A stretch of DNA of 64,000 nucleotides from an uncultured Prevotellaceae bacterium (GCA_947306175.1 CAMZFV010000004.1:1-64000); one strand, 5' to 3'. Positions 8,383 to 18,458 are shown, counted from the first letter of the stretch. Numbers and translations are program-made. The notes: generated from the letters alone by a model not told the origin.

Positions 8383-8480
8383 TTATCAGACAACACGGAC
8401 AACTTATTTTACAACCATGACAAATAAAAAGTATCAAGTTGTCCTAATTTGTCCCTGAAGTTGTCAATGTTGTCTGATAA
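8383..8480. repeat. Nested inverted repeat
   Basis: Outer arms TTATCAGACAAC (8383-8394) and GTTGTCTGATAA (8469-8480) are perfect complements. Inner arms GGACAACTT (8397-8405) and AAGTTGTCC (8436-8444) are also perfect. The element fills the gap after the methyltransferase gene and may act as terminator, operator or a short mobile repeat. Confidence 0.6.
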
Positions 8481-8608
8481 TGCGACTTTGTGTGAGGTGG
8501 CATGGTTTTTGCTGCAATTATTAGTTGTGATAACCGTTAATTGTTGCAAAATGATTAAAAATTTGCATTAACTGCGTTTATTACAGCGATTAGAACAAAA
8601 TTTTTTTG

Positions 8609-8616
8609 TAATTTTG
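8609..8616 (+). promoter_or_regulatory. -7 promoter box (TAATTTTG)
   Basis: Matches TANNTTTG 40 bases before the ATG at 8656. It overlaps the TTG at 8614, ruling that out as the start. Confidence 0.65.
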
Positions 8617-8655
8617 TCATTTAATATTGACGACATCAAAAACTTTAGGCCACCA

Positions 8656-9426
8656 ATGAAGTCAGACAGCCTTGTCATAATTCCTACTTATAACGAGAAG
8701 GAAAACATCTACAACATCATCAATGCTGTGCTCAACGTCAATGAGCACCAGTTTGATGTGCTCGTTGTGGACGATAATTCGCCCGATGGCACTGCAGCTA
8801 TCGTCGAGTCAATGATTGCCGAACAGCCTGAACGCATCCACATCCTCAAGCGACCAGGAAAACAAGGCCTCGGAACTGCCTATATCGCTGGCTTCAAGTG
8901 GGCGCTGGATCATGCCTATGAATACATCATCGAGATGGATGCCGACTTCTCCCATCCGGTCAACAAGTTGCCCGAGTTGCAGGCAGCCTGTGCCACAGGA
9001 GGTGCCGATGTGTCCGTCGGCTCAAGATACTTGACTGGCGTAAATGTCGTCAACTGGCCGATGGGGAGGATGCTCATGAGCTACTTCGCATCGGCCTACG
9101 TCCGCTTGATTACTGGTATGAAGGTGCGTGATGCGACGGCAGGTTACGTCTGCTATCGACGCGAGGTGTTGCAGTCCATCAACCTGGACGGCATCGAGTT
9201 CAAGGGCTATGCCTTCCAGATCGAGATGAAATTCACTGCCCATTGCATGGGCTTCAAGATCGTGGAGGTACCCATCGTGTTCATCAACCGTGTCCTGGGC
9301 ACCAGCAAAATGAACACCAGCATCTTCTTCGAGGCCCTGTGGGGCGTCATCAAGTTGCGTCTCGACTCCATCTTCAACAAGCGGAGGTTTGCACGCAAGC
9401 CGCTACCCAAGCAGCTCACAGCATAG
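8656..9426 (+). CDS. Polyprenol monophosphomannose synthase-like glycosyltransferase (GT2)
   Basis: A 256-residue soluble GT2 of the dolichol-phosphate mannosyltransferase (DPM1-like) group, which moves mannose from GDP-mannose to a polyprenyl phosphate. Visible motifs: VIIPTYNEKEN, LVVDDNSPDGT, KQGLGTAYIAGF, the metal-binding EMDADFSHP, VGSRYL, and DATAGYVCYRREVL with the acceptor-side GYAFQIEM. There is no C-terminal membrane domain, as in many bacterial DPM1 homologues. ATG at 8656 is preferred because the -7 box covers the upstream TTG. It probably stands alone; the ATPase gene follows after a hairpin at 9439-9477. It could support lipid-linked glycan or protein O-glycosylation, which is known in Bacteroidales. 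Confidence 0.82.
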   Translation: MKSDSLVIIPTYNEKENIYNIINAVLNVNEHQFDVLVVDDNSPDGTAAIVESMIAEQPERIHILKRPGKQGLGTAYIAGFKWALDHAYEYIIEMDADFSHPVNKLPELQAACATGGADVSVGSRYLTGVNVVNWPMGRMLMSYFASAYVRLITGMKVRDATAGYVCYRREVLQSINLDGIEFKGYAFQIEMKFTAHCMGFKIVEVPIVFINRVLGTSKMNTSIFFEALWGVIKLRLDSIFNKRRFARKPLPKQLTA

Positions 9427-9438
9427 AATCAGCACATT

Positions 9439-9477
9439 AAATCGATTTGATACTCAGCCTTGAGATCAAATCGGTTT
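9439..9477 (+). terminator. Putative hairpin terminator
   Basis: AAATCGATTTGAT (9439-9451) pairs with ATCAAATCGGTTT (9465-9477) with one G-T pair, just after the GT2 stop. The following T-rich stretch is weak. Confidence 0.5.
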
Positions 9478-9538
9478 GTGTTTTGGCATGGTTTTTGTTA
9501 ATAGGCTGTCGTTGTACAGAATTAATGAACCGTAATTA

Positions 9539-12226
9539 ATGGCGAAATCAAGAAATCATAATGGACTGACCGACGAGCAAGTGATTGCGAGTAGGCAGCA
9601 ATATGGGATTAACGTGCTCACTCCACCCGAGCGCGAACCATTGTGGAAGCAGTTCCTCAAGAAATTTGATGACCCCCTGATCAAGATCCTCTTGGTAGCC
9701 CTCGTCTTGTCGGTGGGCCTTTCGCTGTACGAGTTCTTCTGGCTCGACATGGGGTGGAGCATCCTGTTTGAGCCCCTGGGCATCTTCATCGCCATTGTGC
9801 TGGCCACGCTCGTGGGTTTCCTGGTTGAGGTCAACGCCAATAAGAAATTCCGACTGCTCAATCAGACCGACGACCACGTCATGGTCAAGGTGGTGCGCAA
9901 CGGACACGTGACACAGGTGCCGCGCTGTGACATCGTTGTGGGCGATATCGTCATTCTGGAACAAGGCGAGAAAGCCCCAGCCGACGGCACCATCATCGAC
10001 AGCCTTAACCTCACGGTGGACGAGAGCTCGTTCACGGGCGAGCCATCGGTATGGAAAACCCATGATGTTGATGCCGCTGCCCGTGATACCGAGGCGACAT
10101 ATCCCGCCAACATGCTCCTGCGGGCCAGCTCGGTCATTGAGGGTTTGGCGGTCATTCGTGTCGATAAGGTAGGCGATAAGACCGAGTTTGGCAAGGTCTA
10201 TCGCGATGCACAGATAGATAATAACATCAAGACGCCGCTCACCCAGCAGCTCGACCGCCTGGGAAAACTCATCGCCCGAGGCAGTTATGTCATGGCGGGA
10301 CTGCTTGTGTTGGGACGCTTGATTGAATACTTTGTGGCTGGCAGCGAGGGACTTGTTGCCGATGCCCAATACTTTATCGAGACGGTGATGCTGGCGGTCA
10401 CTCTCATCGTGGTGTCCGTCCCCGAGGGTCTGCCCATGAGTGTTACCTTGTCTTTGGCGCTGAGTATGCGCAAGATGTTGAAACACAACAATCTGGTGCG
10501 CCGCATGCACGCCTGCGAGACGATGGGTGCCACCACGGTCATCTGTACCGATAAGACGGGCACACTGACCCAGAACAAGATGAAAGTCTATCAGGCTCAT
10601 TTCTACGGCCTGACGGATGCTTGTCGCCTCGCCGATAATGAGGCCAGTGAACTGGTGAAAAACAGTTTCGCTTGCAACAGTACGGCCTACCTTGATGACA
10701 GCGACCCCGATAATGTTGTGGCGTTGGGTAATCCCACCGAGGGCGCCTTGCTGCTATGGTTGCGTGACGCTGGCGTTGACTACATGGCCATGAGGGATAA
10801 TTCCGACTTGCTGGCTCAACTGCCGTTCTCGACGATGACCAAGTTCATGGCTACAGTTATCGGCACAACCGATGGAAAGCGCCTGCTGTTATTGAAGGGC
10901 GCTCCCGAGATTGTCATGAAGTTGTGCGACAAGATTGTGGGACAACGCGACGTCAAGCAGGTCAACGAGGAACTTTCCGAATACCAGAGCAAGGCGATGC
11001 GCACCCTCGCGTTTGCCTACTCCGAATTACCGTCCGATGCCGCCCCGGATCATGTGCTGATGAGTCTCAAGAGAGGCGAAGTCAAGGATTTGACATTCCT
11101 CGGAATCGTGGCCATTAGCGACCCCGTACGCCCCGATGTGCCAGCGGCCATCCAAGATTGCCGCAATGCTGGCGTGAAAGTGAAAATCGTCACGGGCGAC
11201 ACCGCCGCTACGGCACGTGAAATAGGCCGACAGGTGGGCTTGTGGACCGATGAGGATGGCAACGATGCCATCATCACGGGCCCCGAATTTGCTGCCTTGA
11301 GTGACGAGGAAGCATCAAAGCGCGCTCATGCCATCAAGATTATGGCGCGTGCCCGTCCCGATGACAAGGCTCGTCTCGTCAGGTTGTTGCAGCAGCAGGG
11401 CGAAGTGGTTGCCGTCACAGGTGATGGTACCAACGATGCGCCTGCACTCAACGCAGCCCAGGTGGGTCTGTCGATGGGCGACGGTACTGCCGTGGCCAAG
11501 GAAGCCAGCGACATCACCATCCTCGACAACTCGTTTGCCAGCATCAACAAGGCCGTCTTGTGGGGACGTTCGCTCTACAGCAACATCCAGCGTTTCATCC
11601 TCTTCCAGCTGGCCGTTAATGTGTGCGCCTGCCTGGTAGTCGCCATCTGCTCGTTCTTCAGCAAGCAGCCGGCCCTCACGGTCACGCAGATGTTGTGGGT
11701 CAACCTCATCATGGATACCTTTGCCGCGCTGGCTCTGGCGTCCTTGCCCCCCAACAGCGTGCTCATGCGCAGGAAACCCCGCGATTCCCAAGCGAGCATC
11801 ATCACCTCAACGATGATGAAGTTCATCCTCGTTAGCGGTGCGGTTTTTGCCATATTGATGATTGGATTGTATTACTACTTTGTGCGTGAAGCCAATGGCG
11901 GACCTGTCTTCGCCAGGGGCATCAACCCCAATATCAATCCGCGCGAGATGGGCGTCTTCTTCAGCGTATTTGTTTTCCTGCAGTTCTGGAACATGCTCAA
12001 CGCCAGGGCGTTTGAGACAGGAAAATGGGCATTCAACAACATGGAGGACAGCAAGGTGTTCTGGACCGTGGCGCTCGTCATCTTTGTGGGGCAGATTGCA
12101 CTTGTTCAGTTCCTGTCACCGCTTTTCAACTGCGCTCCGCTGGATGCCAAGACGTGGTTGTGGATCATCCTTGGCACCTCGCCAGTGTACATTGTGGGAG
12201 AGGTGGTAAGGCGCATCAAGAATTAA
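9539..12226 (+). CDS. Calcium-translocating P-type ATPase (PMCA-like, type IIB)
   Basis: An 895-residue P-type ATPase that pumps cations, probably Ca2+, across the inner membrane. It has the usual layout: N-terminal cation ATPase domain (PPEREPLWKQFLKKFDDPLIKILL), actuator loop with SSFTGEP (TGE kept, canonical Ser replaced by Pro), PEGLPMSVTLSLALSM in M4, phosphorylation site CTDKTGTLTQNK at about residue 335-346, KGAPE in the nucleotide domain, TGD and VTGDGTNDAPALN hinge motifs at about 625, and a C-terminal set of six helices including NLIMDTFAALALAS. The PEGLP motif is that of PMCA-type calcium pumps. Full length, single gene, start ATG at 9539. Calcium specificity is inferred from family motifs. 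Confidence 0.9.
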   Translation: MAKSRNHNGLTDEQVIASRQQYGINVLTPPEREPLWKQFLKKFDDPLIKILLVALVLSVGLSLYEFFWLDMGWSILFEPLGIFIAIVLATLVGFLVEVNANKKFRLLNQTDDHVMVKVVRNGHVTQVPRCDIVVGDIVILEQGEKAPADGTIIDSLNLTVDESSFTGEPSVWKTHDVDAAARDTEATYPANMLLRASSVIEGLAVIRVDKVGDKTEFGKVYRDAQIDNNIKTPLTQQLDRLGKLIARGSYVMAGLLVLGRLIEYFVAGSEGLVADAQYFIETVMLAVTLIVVSVPEGLPMSVTLSLALSMRKMLKHNNLVRRMHACETMGATTVICTDKTGTLTQNKMKVYQAHFYGLTDACRLADNEASELVKNSFACNSTAYLDDSDPDNVVALGNPTEGALLLWLRDAGVDYMAMRDNSDLLAQLPFSTMTKFMATVIGTTDGKRLLLLKGAPEIVMKLCDKIVGQRDVKQVNEELSEYQSKAMRTLAFAYSELPSDAAPDHVLMSLKRGEVKDLTFLGIVAISDPVRPDVPAAIQDCRNAGVKVKIVTGDTAATAREIGRQVGLWTDEDGNDAIITGPEFAALSDEEASKRAHAIKIMARARPDDKARLVRLLQQQGEVVAVTGDGTNDAPALNAAQVGLSMGDGTAVAKEASDITILDNSFASINKAVLWGRSLYSNIQRFILFQLAVNVCACLVVAICSFFSKQPALTVTQMLWVNLIMDTFAALALASLPPNSVLMRRKPRDSQASIITSTMMKFILVSGAVFAILMIGLYYYFVREANGGPVFARGINPNINPREMGVFFSVFVFLQFWNMLNARAFETGKWAFNNMEDSKVFWTVALVIFVGQIALVQFLSPLFNCAPLDAKTWLWIILGTSPVYIVGEVVRRIKN

Positions 12227-12345
12227 GGTGATGAATTAATAAGCATTTTTTTCAAAAATCTTTTGTTAGTTTGGTTTTTTTGTTATTACTTTGCAACGTA
12301 GTGTGTAGAATTGAATTATAATAAATCATTAATTTTTATAAAACT

Positions 12346-13545
12346 ATGAAGAAATCGTTACTTTTATCTTTTGCAATGCTGCTGTTCTGCGGCGGTCTTG
12401 CTAACGCTGGCATTGAGATCAGTTCGGTGAACGTGAACCAGCCGGCTAATGACACGTTGCTCTTCGCTCTTCCTGTGGACGTTAATGTCTATCAGGATAT
12501 CCAGAACTACCCCGACGACAATCCCAACATGCGCATGATGAAGTTCCAGCCCGAGTATCTCGTTACGGCTCAAGACTTCTCGATGGGTGACACGAATAAG
12601 GGTACCGCTACGCTTCCCGCTAACGCTAAGTGTATCGGTCTGGGTCTTGACGGTTACGATGTGGCCAGCGATCCGACGCCTAAGGGTATTTATCTGGAGG
12701 TGACCGCATGGTGCCGCAATGTCCCCAGCGCCACCAGGTCGCTCGACTACCTCGATCTGTTCGACGGATATGCACAGCACCTTCCCGAAGGTGACTTGTT
12801 CACCGACACGATCAACTACCGTGGTTACATGGGAATGCCGGGTTACATCTGCACCTTCGACCCCAATGCCACTGCCGAGAACCCTGGCACCATTGTTGAC
12901 ATCCCCTTCAACAATCCTGATGAGAACGGCGAGTTCATGCCCTTCTGGTACAAGGGTGAGAGCATCTACTTGACCTTGTGGATGTGCAACTGGTATGACG
13001 TGCACATGAAGTATCGCTACATGGCCTATGACAACGCCGATGCTCGCATGGCCAGCCTGATGCGTTCAAGCAACTACTGCTTCAACAACGACACCTATGA
13101 TGTGATTGCCGATGTGTTTGGCACCCAGCTCATGTATGAGTTGCCCGACCACCGTCTTCCCGCTTTCCGCACTCCCTATTATACCAATGATATCCGCATT
13201 ACCACCAATAAGGATGTCGTGGTAGAGCTCTATGACGAGTTTGAGAATCTCGTTGCTCCTGCCGAGGATGGCAACTACTACAGCCTCGACCACACCATGG
13301 TTTATCGCGTCGTTGTCGATGGCCTGGTATCCGAGAAGATCGAGTTTGAAAATATTTACACCGACGTTAATGTAAATATTAGAAAGGACAACACCGCAGT
13401 TGAGGAGCTCGATGCCAACAAGACTGTTGCTGGTGTACGTTACTTCAACATCTCGGGTCAGGAGATGCAGGAGGCTAACGGCATGACCATCGTCGTTACC
13501 ACCTACACCGACGGTACCACTTCGACCACTAAGGTCCTCAAGTAA
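12346..13545 (+). CDS. Secreted protein of unknown function with C-terminal sorting-like tail
   Basis: A 399-residue exported protein. The N-terminus MKKSLLLSFAMLLFCGGLANA is a clear signal peptide. The body has no recognised family; it is rich in Tyr, Asp and Asn and probably beta-structured. The last 35 residues (RYFNISGQEMQEANGMTIVV, then a Thr-rich strand ending TTKVLK) match a tail common on secreted Bacteroidales proteins and reminiscent of a type IX secretion C-terminal domain. The giant LRR protein at 58229-62548 ends in a related way. The upstream sequence has a near-consensus -7 box (TTACTTTG, about 12286-12293), and a strong terminator follows. Confidence 0.75.
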   Translation: MKKSLLLSFAMLLFCGGLANAGIEISSVNVNQPANDTLLFALPVDVNVYQDIQNYPDDNPNMRMMKFQPEYLVTAQDFSMGDTNKGTATLPANAKCIGLGLDGYDVASDPTPKGIYLEVTAWCRNVPSATRSLDYLDLFDGYAQHLPEGDLFTDTINYRGYMGMPGYICTFDPNATAENPGTIVDIPFNNPDENGEFMPFWYKGESIYLTLWMCNWYDVHMKYRYMAYDNADARMASLMRSSNYCFNNDTYDVIADVFGTQLMYELPDHRLPAFRTPYYTNDIRITTNKDVVVELYDEFENLVAPAEDGNYYSLDHTMVYRVVVDGLVSEKIEFENIYTDVNVNIRKDNTAVEELDANKTVAGVRYFNISGQEMQEANGMTIVVTTYTDGTTSTTKVLK

Positions 13546-13593
13546 AATCGGAAAACTGAAGGGATTTCAATTTCCCCCATCAGAACTCATTCA

Positions 13594-13637
13594 AGAGTTG
13601 CCATCTGCCGTAAGCAGTAATGGCAACTCTTTTTTTG
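13594..13637 (+). terminator. Rho-independent terminator
   Basis: AGAGTTGCCAT (13594-13604) pairs with ATGGCAACTCT (13620-13630), with an inner CTGC/GCAG stem, followed by seven Ts. Confidence 0.88.
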
Positions 13638-13693
13638 TGCCAATCTTGACCTAAAACCTAACGCCTAAAACCTAACAACTTGGAAATTTTATT

Positions 13694-13701
13694 TATCTTT
13701 G
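13694..13701 (+). promoter_or_regulatory. -7 promoter box of the SusC operon (TATCTTTG)
   Basis: Matches TANNTTTG 34 bases before the ATG at 13735. The alternative TTG start at 13699 falls inside it. Confidence 0.7.
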
Positions 13702-13734
13702 TGCCATAGAGAAAAACCAAATCATGAATCGAAG

Positions 13735-16700
13735 ATGATAAAAAGACTGAAATTCAAGTCCCGGATACTATGCGGATTACTGGCTATGCTGGCTGTAGCC
13801 ATCGGCGGTGGTGTGGCAATGGCAGCCCCCATGCCACAGGCACAGAGCAGCATTCAGCAGAACGCAGTGACGGGACAGGTACTCGACGTGAACGGGGAAC
13901 CCGTCATCGGGGCGACCGTGACCATCAAAGGTACCAATGTGGCTACTGTTACCGACTTCGATGGCCGCTTCACCATCAAGGCGACTCAGGGCTCGACTCT
14001 CGCCGTGAGTTGTATAGGCTATGAAACCCGCAATGTGCGGGTTGATGGCAGTGACCTGACCGTCAAGCTGGAGGAACTTGCGGCCCTTGACCTCGGCGAG
14101 GTGGTGGTGACTGCCCTCGGCATCAAGAAAGAGGTCAAGTCACTGTCTTACAACGTGCAGCAGGTCGAAGGCGATGCCCTGATGAGGGTGCAGGATGCCA
14201 ACTTTGTCAATTCGCTGGCAGGTAAGGTCGCAGGCGTGTCCATCAACGCCAGTGCGACGGGTGCAGGCGGCAGTAGCCGTGTCGTCATGCGTGGTGCCAA
14301 GTCCATCAACGGCAATAACAATGTGCTATATGTCGTGGACGGCATCCCCATGCAGAACCTCTCCAGCGATCAGCCCGAGGGTATCTTCGCCGGAGCGGGG
14401 CAGACGGGTGACGCGACCAGTAACATCAACCCTGATGACATCGAGAGCATCAGCGTCCTCACGGGTCCCTCGGCAGCAGCCCTCTATGGTGCGAACGCCG
14501 CCAACGGCGTCATCATCATCAACACCAAGCGGGGACGCGCGGGTAGGGTGGATGTGACCTACAAAGGCAGTTTCCAGTTCTCCAAGCCCTTTGTGCTGCC
14601 GCGTTTCCAGAACCAGTACGGACCCAGTGAGACGGGCAGTTACTTCAGCTGGGGCGAGAAACTGGCGACCCCCAGCGACTATAATCCCGCCGACTTTTTC
14701 CAGACGGGTACCCACATCGCCAACTCGGTGAGCCTGAGCACGGGAACCGACGAGAATCAGACCTATCTGTCACTCGGTTCGACTAACGCCCGGGGCATCA
14801 TTCACAGCAATAACTACGACCGCTATAACCTGAGCGTTCACAACACCACCAGTTTCCTCGATGACCGCATGACCCTCGATCTGGCCTACATGCTCGCTGC
14901 CGTCAAGGAACAGAATATGCTCAGCCAGGGTCAATACCACAACCCGCTGGTGCCCGTCTATCTCTTCCCCGCAGGGGACGATTTCTCCAAGTTGGGCTAC
15001 TACGAGCGCTACGACACGGGCCGCAACTTCCCCGTGCAGTACTGGCCCTACAACTACGACATATCGATGGAGAACCCCTATTGGGAGACCGAGCGCGAGC
15101 GTTTCACGGGCCACAAGGAGCGCCACCAGGCGACCGCTTCGCTCAACTGGCGCATTACCCCGTGGGTGGACATCACGGGACGAGTAAAGTACGACAAGAG
15201 CAGCGACAAATACGAGGAGAAATTCTTCGCCTCGACCAATACGCTCTATGCCTCCAAGTACGGCCACTATGCCCTGCGCAACGTCAACAACCGCCAACTC
15301 TATGCCGAGGCCTTTGCCAAGTTCAACAAATACTTTGCTGAGAACCGCTGGAACATCAGCGGCGTGCTGGGCGCCAGTTTTGACCAGCGCGACAACTCCA
15401 TAGAGGGCTTCAGTGGCCACCTGAAGGGTACCGCCAATAAATTCACCTATGCCAACGTAGAAACCACTAATTCCACTTTCAAGCCCGTCCAGAGCGGTTA
15501 CCGCACCCAGTTGCAGAGCGTCTATGCCACAGCCCAGCTGGGCTACCGCAGCATGGCCTACATCGATGTGACCGCCCGCAAAGACTGGTCCAGCAAGTTG
15601 GAAAAGAGTTACTTCTATTGGTCGGCTGGCATTTCCGCCATTTGGACCGACATCATCCCAGCTCTCAAGGGTAACCAGTGGTTCAACTACTTCAAGACCC
15701 GTGTGGGCTATTCCCAGGTGGGTAACGAACCCAACGAGCCTTTCCTCACGCGCGAGACCTACGCCATCAACCCCTCGACGGGTTTGGCCGAGACTTCGAC
15801 GCGGATGCTCACCGACCTCCAACCAGAGCGCACCCACTCATGGGAGGCGGGCATTGACCTGTACATGTTCCGCAACCGACTGCGCTTGAATGCGACCCTC
15901 TACCAGTCCAGTACACGCAACCAGTTCTTCTATCCCGCATTGCCCGCTTCTTCGGGCTACACCAGTGCGATTGTCAATGGCGGACGTGTCGATAACAAGG
16001 GTATCGAACTTACGGCGCGCTACACCCAGCCCGTCGGCCCCGTGACTTGGGATACTTACCTCACGTGGACCCTTAACCGCAACAAAATCAAAGAATTGCT
16101 CAAGAACTGGCGCAATCCCATCGATGGCGAGGTCTATAACCTTGACGAACTCTACATGGGCGGCACCTCGGGCTACCAGATTCGTTTGACCGAGGGCGGC
16201 ACCTTGAGCGACGTCTATGTCTCCACGCTCAAGACCGACGAGCACGGCGCCATCTACGTCAACCCCGAGCGCCAGACCGTCGAGGCCAATCCCAACAACA
16301 ATGCCTACTACATCTACGCTGGCCAGGCCGCGCCGCGCTATAATCTGTCATGGGGCAACGCGCTGTCATTCAAGGGCGTGACGGCATCGGCCTTGCTGGC
16401 CTACCGCAACGGCGGTATCGTCGTAAGCGAGACCCAGGCCATTCTGGACTACTATGGCGCATCCCGCGCCACCCAGGACGCCCGCAACGAGGGCGGCGTG
16501 CTCATCAACGGCAAGATGATCAATGCTCAGGGCTACTTCCAGACCGTGGGCAACCCCAACGGCACGGTGGACTCCCGCTATGTCTATAGCGCGACCAACC
16601 TCAGGCTTGCCGAACTGAGCCTCGGTTACGACGTGCCGGTTTACCGTTGGGTGAAGTGGATCAAGGGCTTGAATGTCGCCTTTGTCGCCCACAACCTGTG

Positions 16701-16830
16701 CATGATTTACAACAAGGCCCCTTACGACCCCGAGGCAACCTCCAACACGGGCACCTACTACCAGGGCATCGACTACTTCATGCAGCCCAGCCTGCGGTCG
16801 ATGGGATTTAACGTGAAACTCAAATTCTGA
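13735..16830 (+). CDS. susC-like: SusC/RagA-family TonB-dependent outer membrane receptor
   Basis: About 1031 residues, the usual SusC length. Order: signal peptide (MIKRLKFKSRILCGLLAMLA), a carboxypeptidase-D regulatory-like domain at about 45-125 (VTGQVLDVNGEPVIGATVTI and DFDGRFTI), the LDLGEVVVTALGIKKE Ton-box-like segment, the plug with SLAGKVAGVSI and VVMRGAKSINGNNNVLYVVDG, a GPSAAALYGANAANGVIIINTK motif, then a large beta-barrel ending in NVKLKF with a terminal Phe. With SusD it imports glycan fragments using TonB energy. The stop shares bases with the next ATG (TGATG), so SusD is translationally coupled. GH18 and LamG neighbours suggest an N-glycan-type substrate. No sigma/anti-sigma or HTCS regulator is adjacent. 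Confidence 0.93.
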   Translation: MIKRLKFKSRILCGLLAMLAVAIGGGVAMAAPMPQAQSSIQQNAVTGQVLDVNGEPVIGATVTIKGTNVATVTDFDGRFTIKATQGSTLAVSCIGYETRNVRVDGSDLTVKLEELAALDLGEVVVTALGIKKEVKSLSYNVQQVEGDALMRVQDANFVNSLAGKVAGVSINASATGAGGSSRVVMRGAKSINGNNNVLYVVDGIPMQNLSSDQPEGIFAGAGQTGDATSNINPDDIESISVLTGPSAAALYGANAANGVIIINTKRGRAGRVDVTYKGSFQFSKPFVLPRFQNQYGPSETGSYFSWGEKLATPSDYNPADFFQTGTHIANSVSLSTGTDENQTYLSLGSTNARGIIHSNNYDRYNLSVHNTTSFLDDRMTLDLAYMLAAVKEQNMLSQGQYHNPLVPVYLFPAGDDFSKLGYYERYDTGRNFPVQYWPYNYDISMENPYWETERERFTGHKERHQATASLNWRITPWVDITGRVKYDKSSDKYEEKFFASTNTLYASKYGHYALRNVNNRQLYAEAFAKFNKYFAENRWNISGVLGASFDQRDNSIEGFSGHLKGTANKFTYANVETTNSTFKPVQSGYRTQLQSVYATAQLGYRSMAYIDVTARKDWSSKLEKSYFYWSAGISAIWTDIIPALKGNQWFNYFKTRVGYSQVGNEPNEPFLTRETYAINPSTGLAETSTRMLTDLQPERTHSWEAGIDLYMFRNRLRLNATLYQSSTRNQFFYPALPASSGYTSAIVNGGRVDNKGIELTARYTQPVGPVTWDTYLTWTLNRNKIKELLKNWRNPIDGEVYNLDELYMGGTSGYQIRLTEGGTLSDVYVSTLKTDEHGAIYVNPERQTVEANPNNNAYYIYAGQAAPRYNLSWGNALSFKGVTASALLAYRNGGIVVSETQAILDYYGASRATQDARNEGGVLINGKMINAQGYFQTVGNPNGTVDSRYVYSATNLRLAELSLGYDVPVYRWVKWIKGLNVAFVAHNLCMIYNKAPYDPEATSNTGTYYQGIDYFMQPSLRSMGFNVKLKF

Positions 16831-18458
16831 TGATAGTTATGAAAACAAGATATCTATATTATATCGTTTTCGCGGCGATGCTATTTGCAGGTTGTACCAA
16901 GTCGTTTGACGACATCAACACCAACCAGCACCAGCTTACCGACGAGGAACTGGCCAACGACTACCAGAATGTGGGCGCCTTCTTCTCACAGATGGTCTCC
17001 CGCGTCGTTCTCTTTGACGACGGCTCGGGCAACTGCCTCTCCTCCGACTATCAGGTGGCGCAGGGCCTGAGTGCCGATCCGTTCTCGGGTTATGTGGCAC
17101 TCACGGGTACCTGGCGTAACGGGGTTCACAACGGCTCCTACAGTTTTGTGAGCGGCTGGTATGACCAGATGTTTACCCGCGCTTTCAGCGAGGTGATGCC
17201 CGCATGGCAGCGCGTTACACAGTTGGCTGCCGAGATGGGTCAGCCTGCCGTGGCGGCGCTGGCCACCATCGTCAAGGTCGAGGCCCTGCACCGCGTGACC
17301 GACATGTACGGCCCCATCCCTTACATCCACTTCGGCAGCGGTGCCCTGGGAACGGCCTACGACCGCCAGCAGGACGTCTATAACCGCTTCTTTGCCGAAC
17401 TCGACAGCGCTATTGACGTGCTCATTCCTCTGGCCGAGTCGGGTGGCTCGCTCTTGCCCGACTACGACAATGTCTATGAGGGCGATGTGGCCCGCTGGGT
17501 GAAGTTTGCCAACACCCTGCGGCTGCGCCTGGCCCTGCGCGTGGTCTATGCCGACCCCGCTTTGGCGCAGCGTGAGGCCGAGAAGTCGGCGGCTTGCCCT
17601 ATGGGCTTTATTGAGACGGCCGCCGAGCGTGCACAGCTCCTGCATGGACGCTTGACCTATTTCCACCCCAATTATGACATCGCCTACAACTTCAATTCGG
17701 GCGAGGTGCGCATGGGCGCCACAATGGACTGCTACATGAACGGCTACAGTGACCCGCGCCTGCCCGCCTACTTCGTCCCCGCTAGCAACGACAACAAGTA
17801 CCACGGTGTGCGCCTGGGTGTCCACAATATGAATCCCACGCGCTATGCGGGCGTCTATGTATCTAACTTGAACATCGACCGCGCCACCACGCCCATCGTG
17901 TGGATGACGGCGGCCGAGAGCTTCTTCCTGCGCGCCGAGGCAGCTCTGCGTGGCTGGAACATGGGCGGCACCGCACGGTCCTTCTATGAGGCGGGAATAC
18001 GCGCCTCGTTCAGCGAGAATGGCGTGAGCGGCGAGGACGCCTATATCACCAACTCGACATTGAAGCCCACCCGCTACGTGGACCGCACGAATGGCGGCAA
18101 CGCCGCGGCGGCTCCCAGCGCCATCACCATCGCCTGGGACGACGAGGCCGACTTCGAGACCAATCTGGAACGCATCATCACCCAGAAGTGGATTGCCCTG
18201 TTCCCCGATGGCTGCGAGGGTTGGGCGGAGTTCCGCCGCACAGGTTATCCCCGTCTGCTCCCCGTCGTGAACAACGACAGCCAAGGGCTGATTGATACCG
18301 ACATCCAGGTGAGGCGCTGCCCCTTCCCCGTGCAGGAGTACAACACCAACGAGCCCGCCGTGCAGGCCGCGATCCAGCTGCTCGGTAGCGAGGCCCTCGA
18401 CGGTGGCCTGGACAACGGCGGCACCCGCCTCTGGTGGGATAAAAAAACGAAAGAATAA
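16830..18458 (+). CDS. susD-like: SusD/RagB-family glycan-binding lipoprotein
   Basis: A 542-residue surface lipoprotein that caps the SusC barrel and binds glycan. The lipobox is MLFAGC near residue 21. TPR-like helical features include a VEALHRVTDMYGPIPYIHFG segment, the RWVKFANTLRLRLALRV helix typical of SusD, AESFFLRAEAALRGW, and a late ITQKWIALFPDGCEGWAEFRRTGYPRL, strongly diagnostic of the family. The start ATG at 16830 overlaps the SusC stop; the ATG at 16839 is an equally good alternative. Immediately downstream, starting exactly at its stop codon, is a 53-base hairpin-containing repeat that recurs after the next gene. Confidence 0.93.
   Translation: MIVMKTRYLYYIVFAAMLFAGCTKSFDDINTNQHQLTDEELANDYQNVGAFFSQMVSRVVLFDDGSGNCLSSDYQVAQGLSADPFSGYVALTGTWRNGVHNGSYSFVSGWYDQMFTRAFSEVMPAWQRVTQLAAEMGQPAVAALATIVKVEALHRVTDMYGPIPYIHFGSGALGTAYDRQQDVYNRFFAELDSAIDVLIPLAESGGSLLPDYDNVYEGDVARWVKFANTLRLRLALRVVYADPALAQREAEKSAACPMGFIETAAERAQLLHGRLTYFHPNYDIAYNFNSGEVRMGATMDCYMNGYSDPRLPAYFVPASNDNKYHGVRLGVHNMNPTRYAGVYVSNLNIDRATTPIVWMTAAESFFLRAEAALRGWNMGGTARSFYEAGIRASFSENGVSGEDAYITNSTLKPTRYVDRTNGGNAAAAPSAITIAWDDEADFETNLERIITQKWIALFPDGCEGWAEFRRTGYPRLLPVVNNDSQGLIDTDIQVRRCPFPVQEYNTNEPAVQAAIQLLGSEALDGGLDNGGTRLWWDKKTKE

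Noticed and set aside
13699..13735. Upstream TTG start for the SusC gene (similar cases at 8614, 42677 and 43925)
   Set aside because: In each case the extended frame overlaps or lies inside the TANNTTTG promoter box, so those codons are unlikely to be transcribed.
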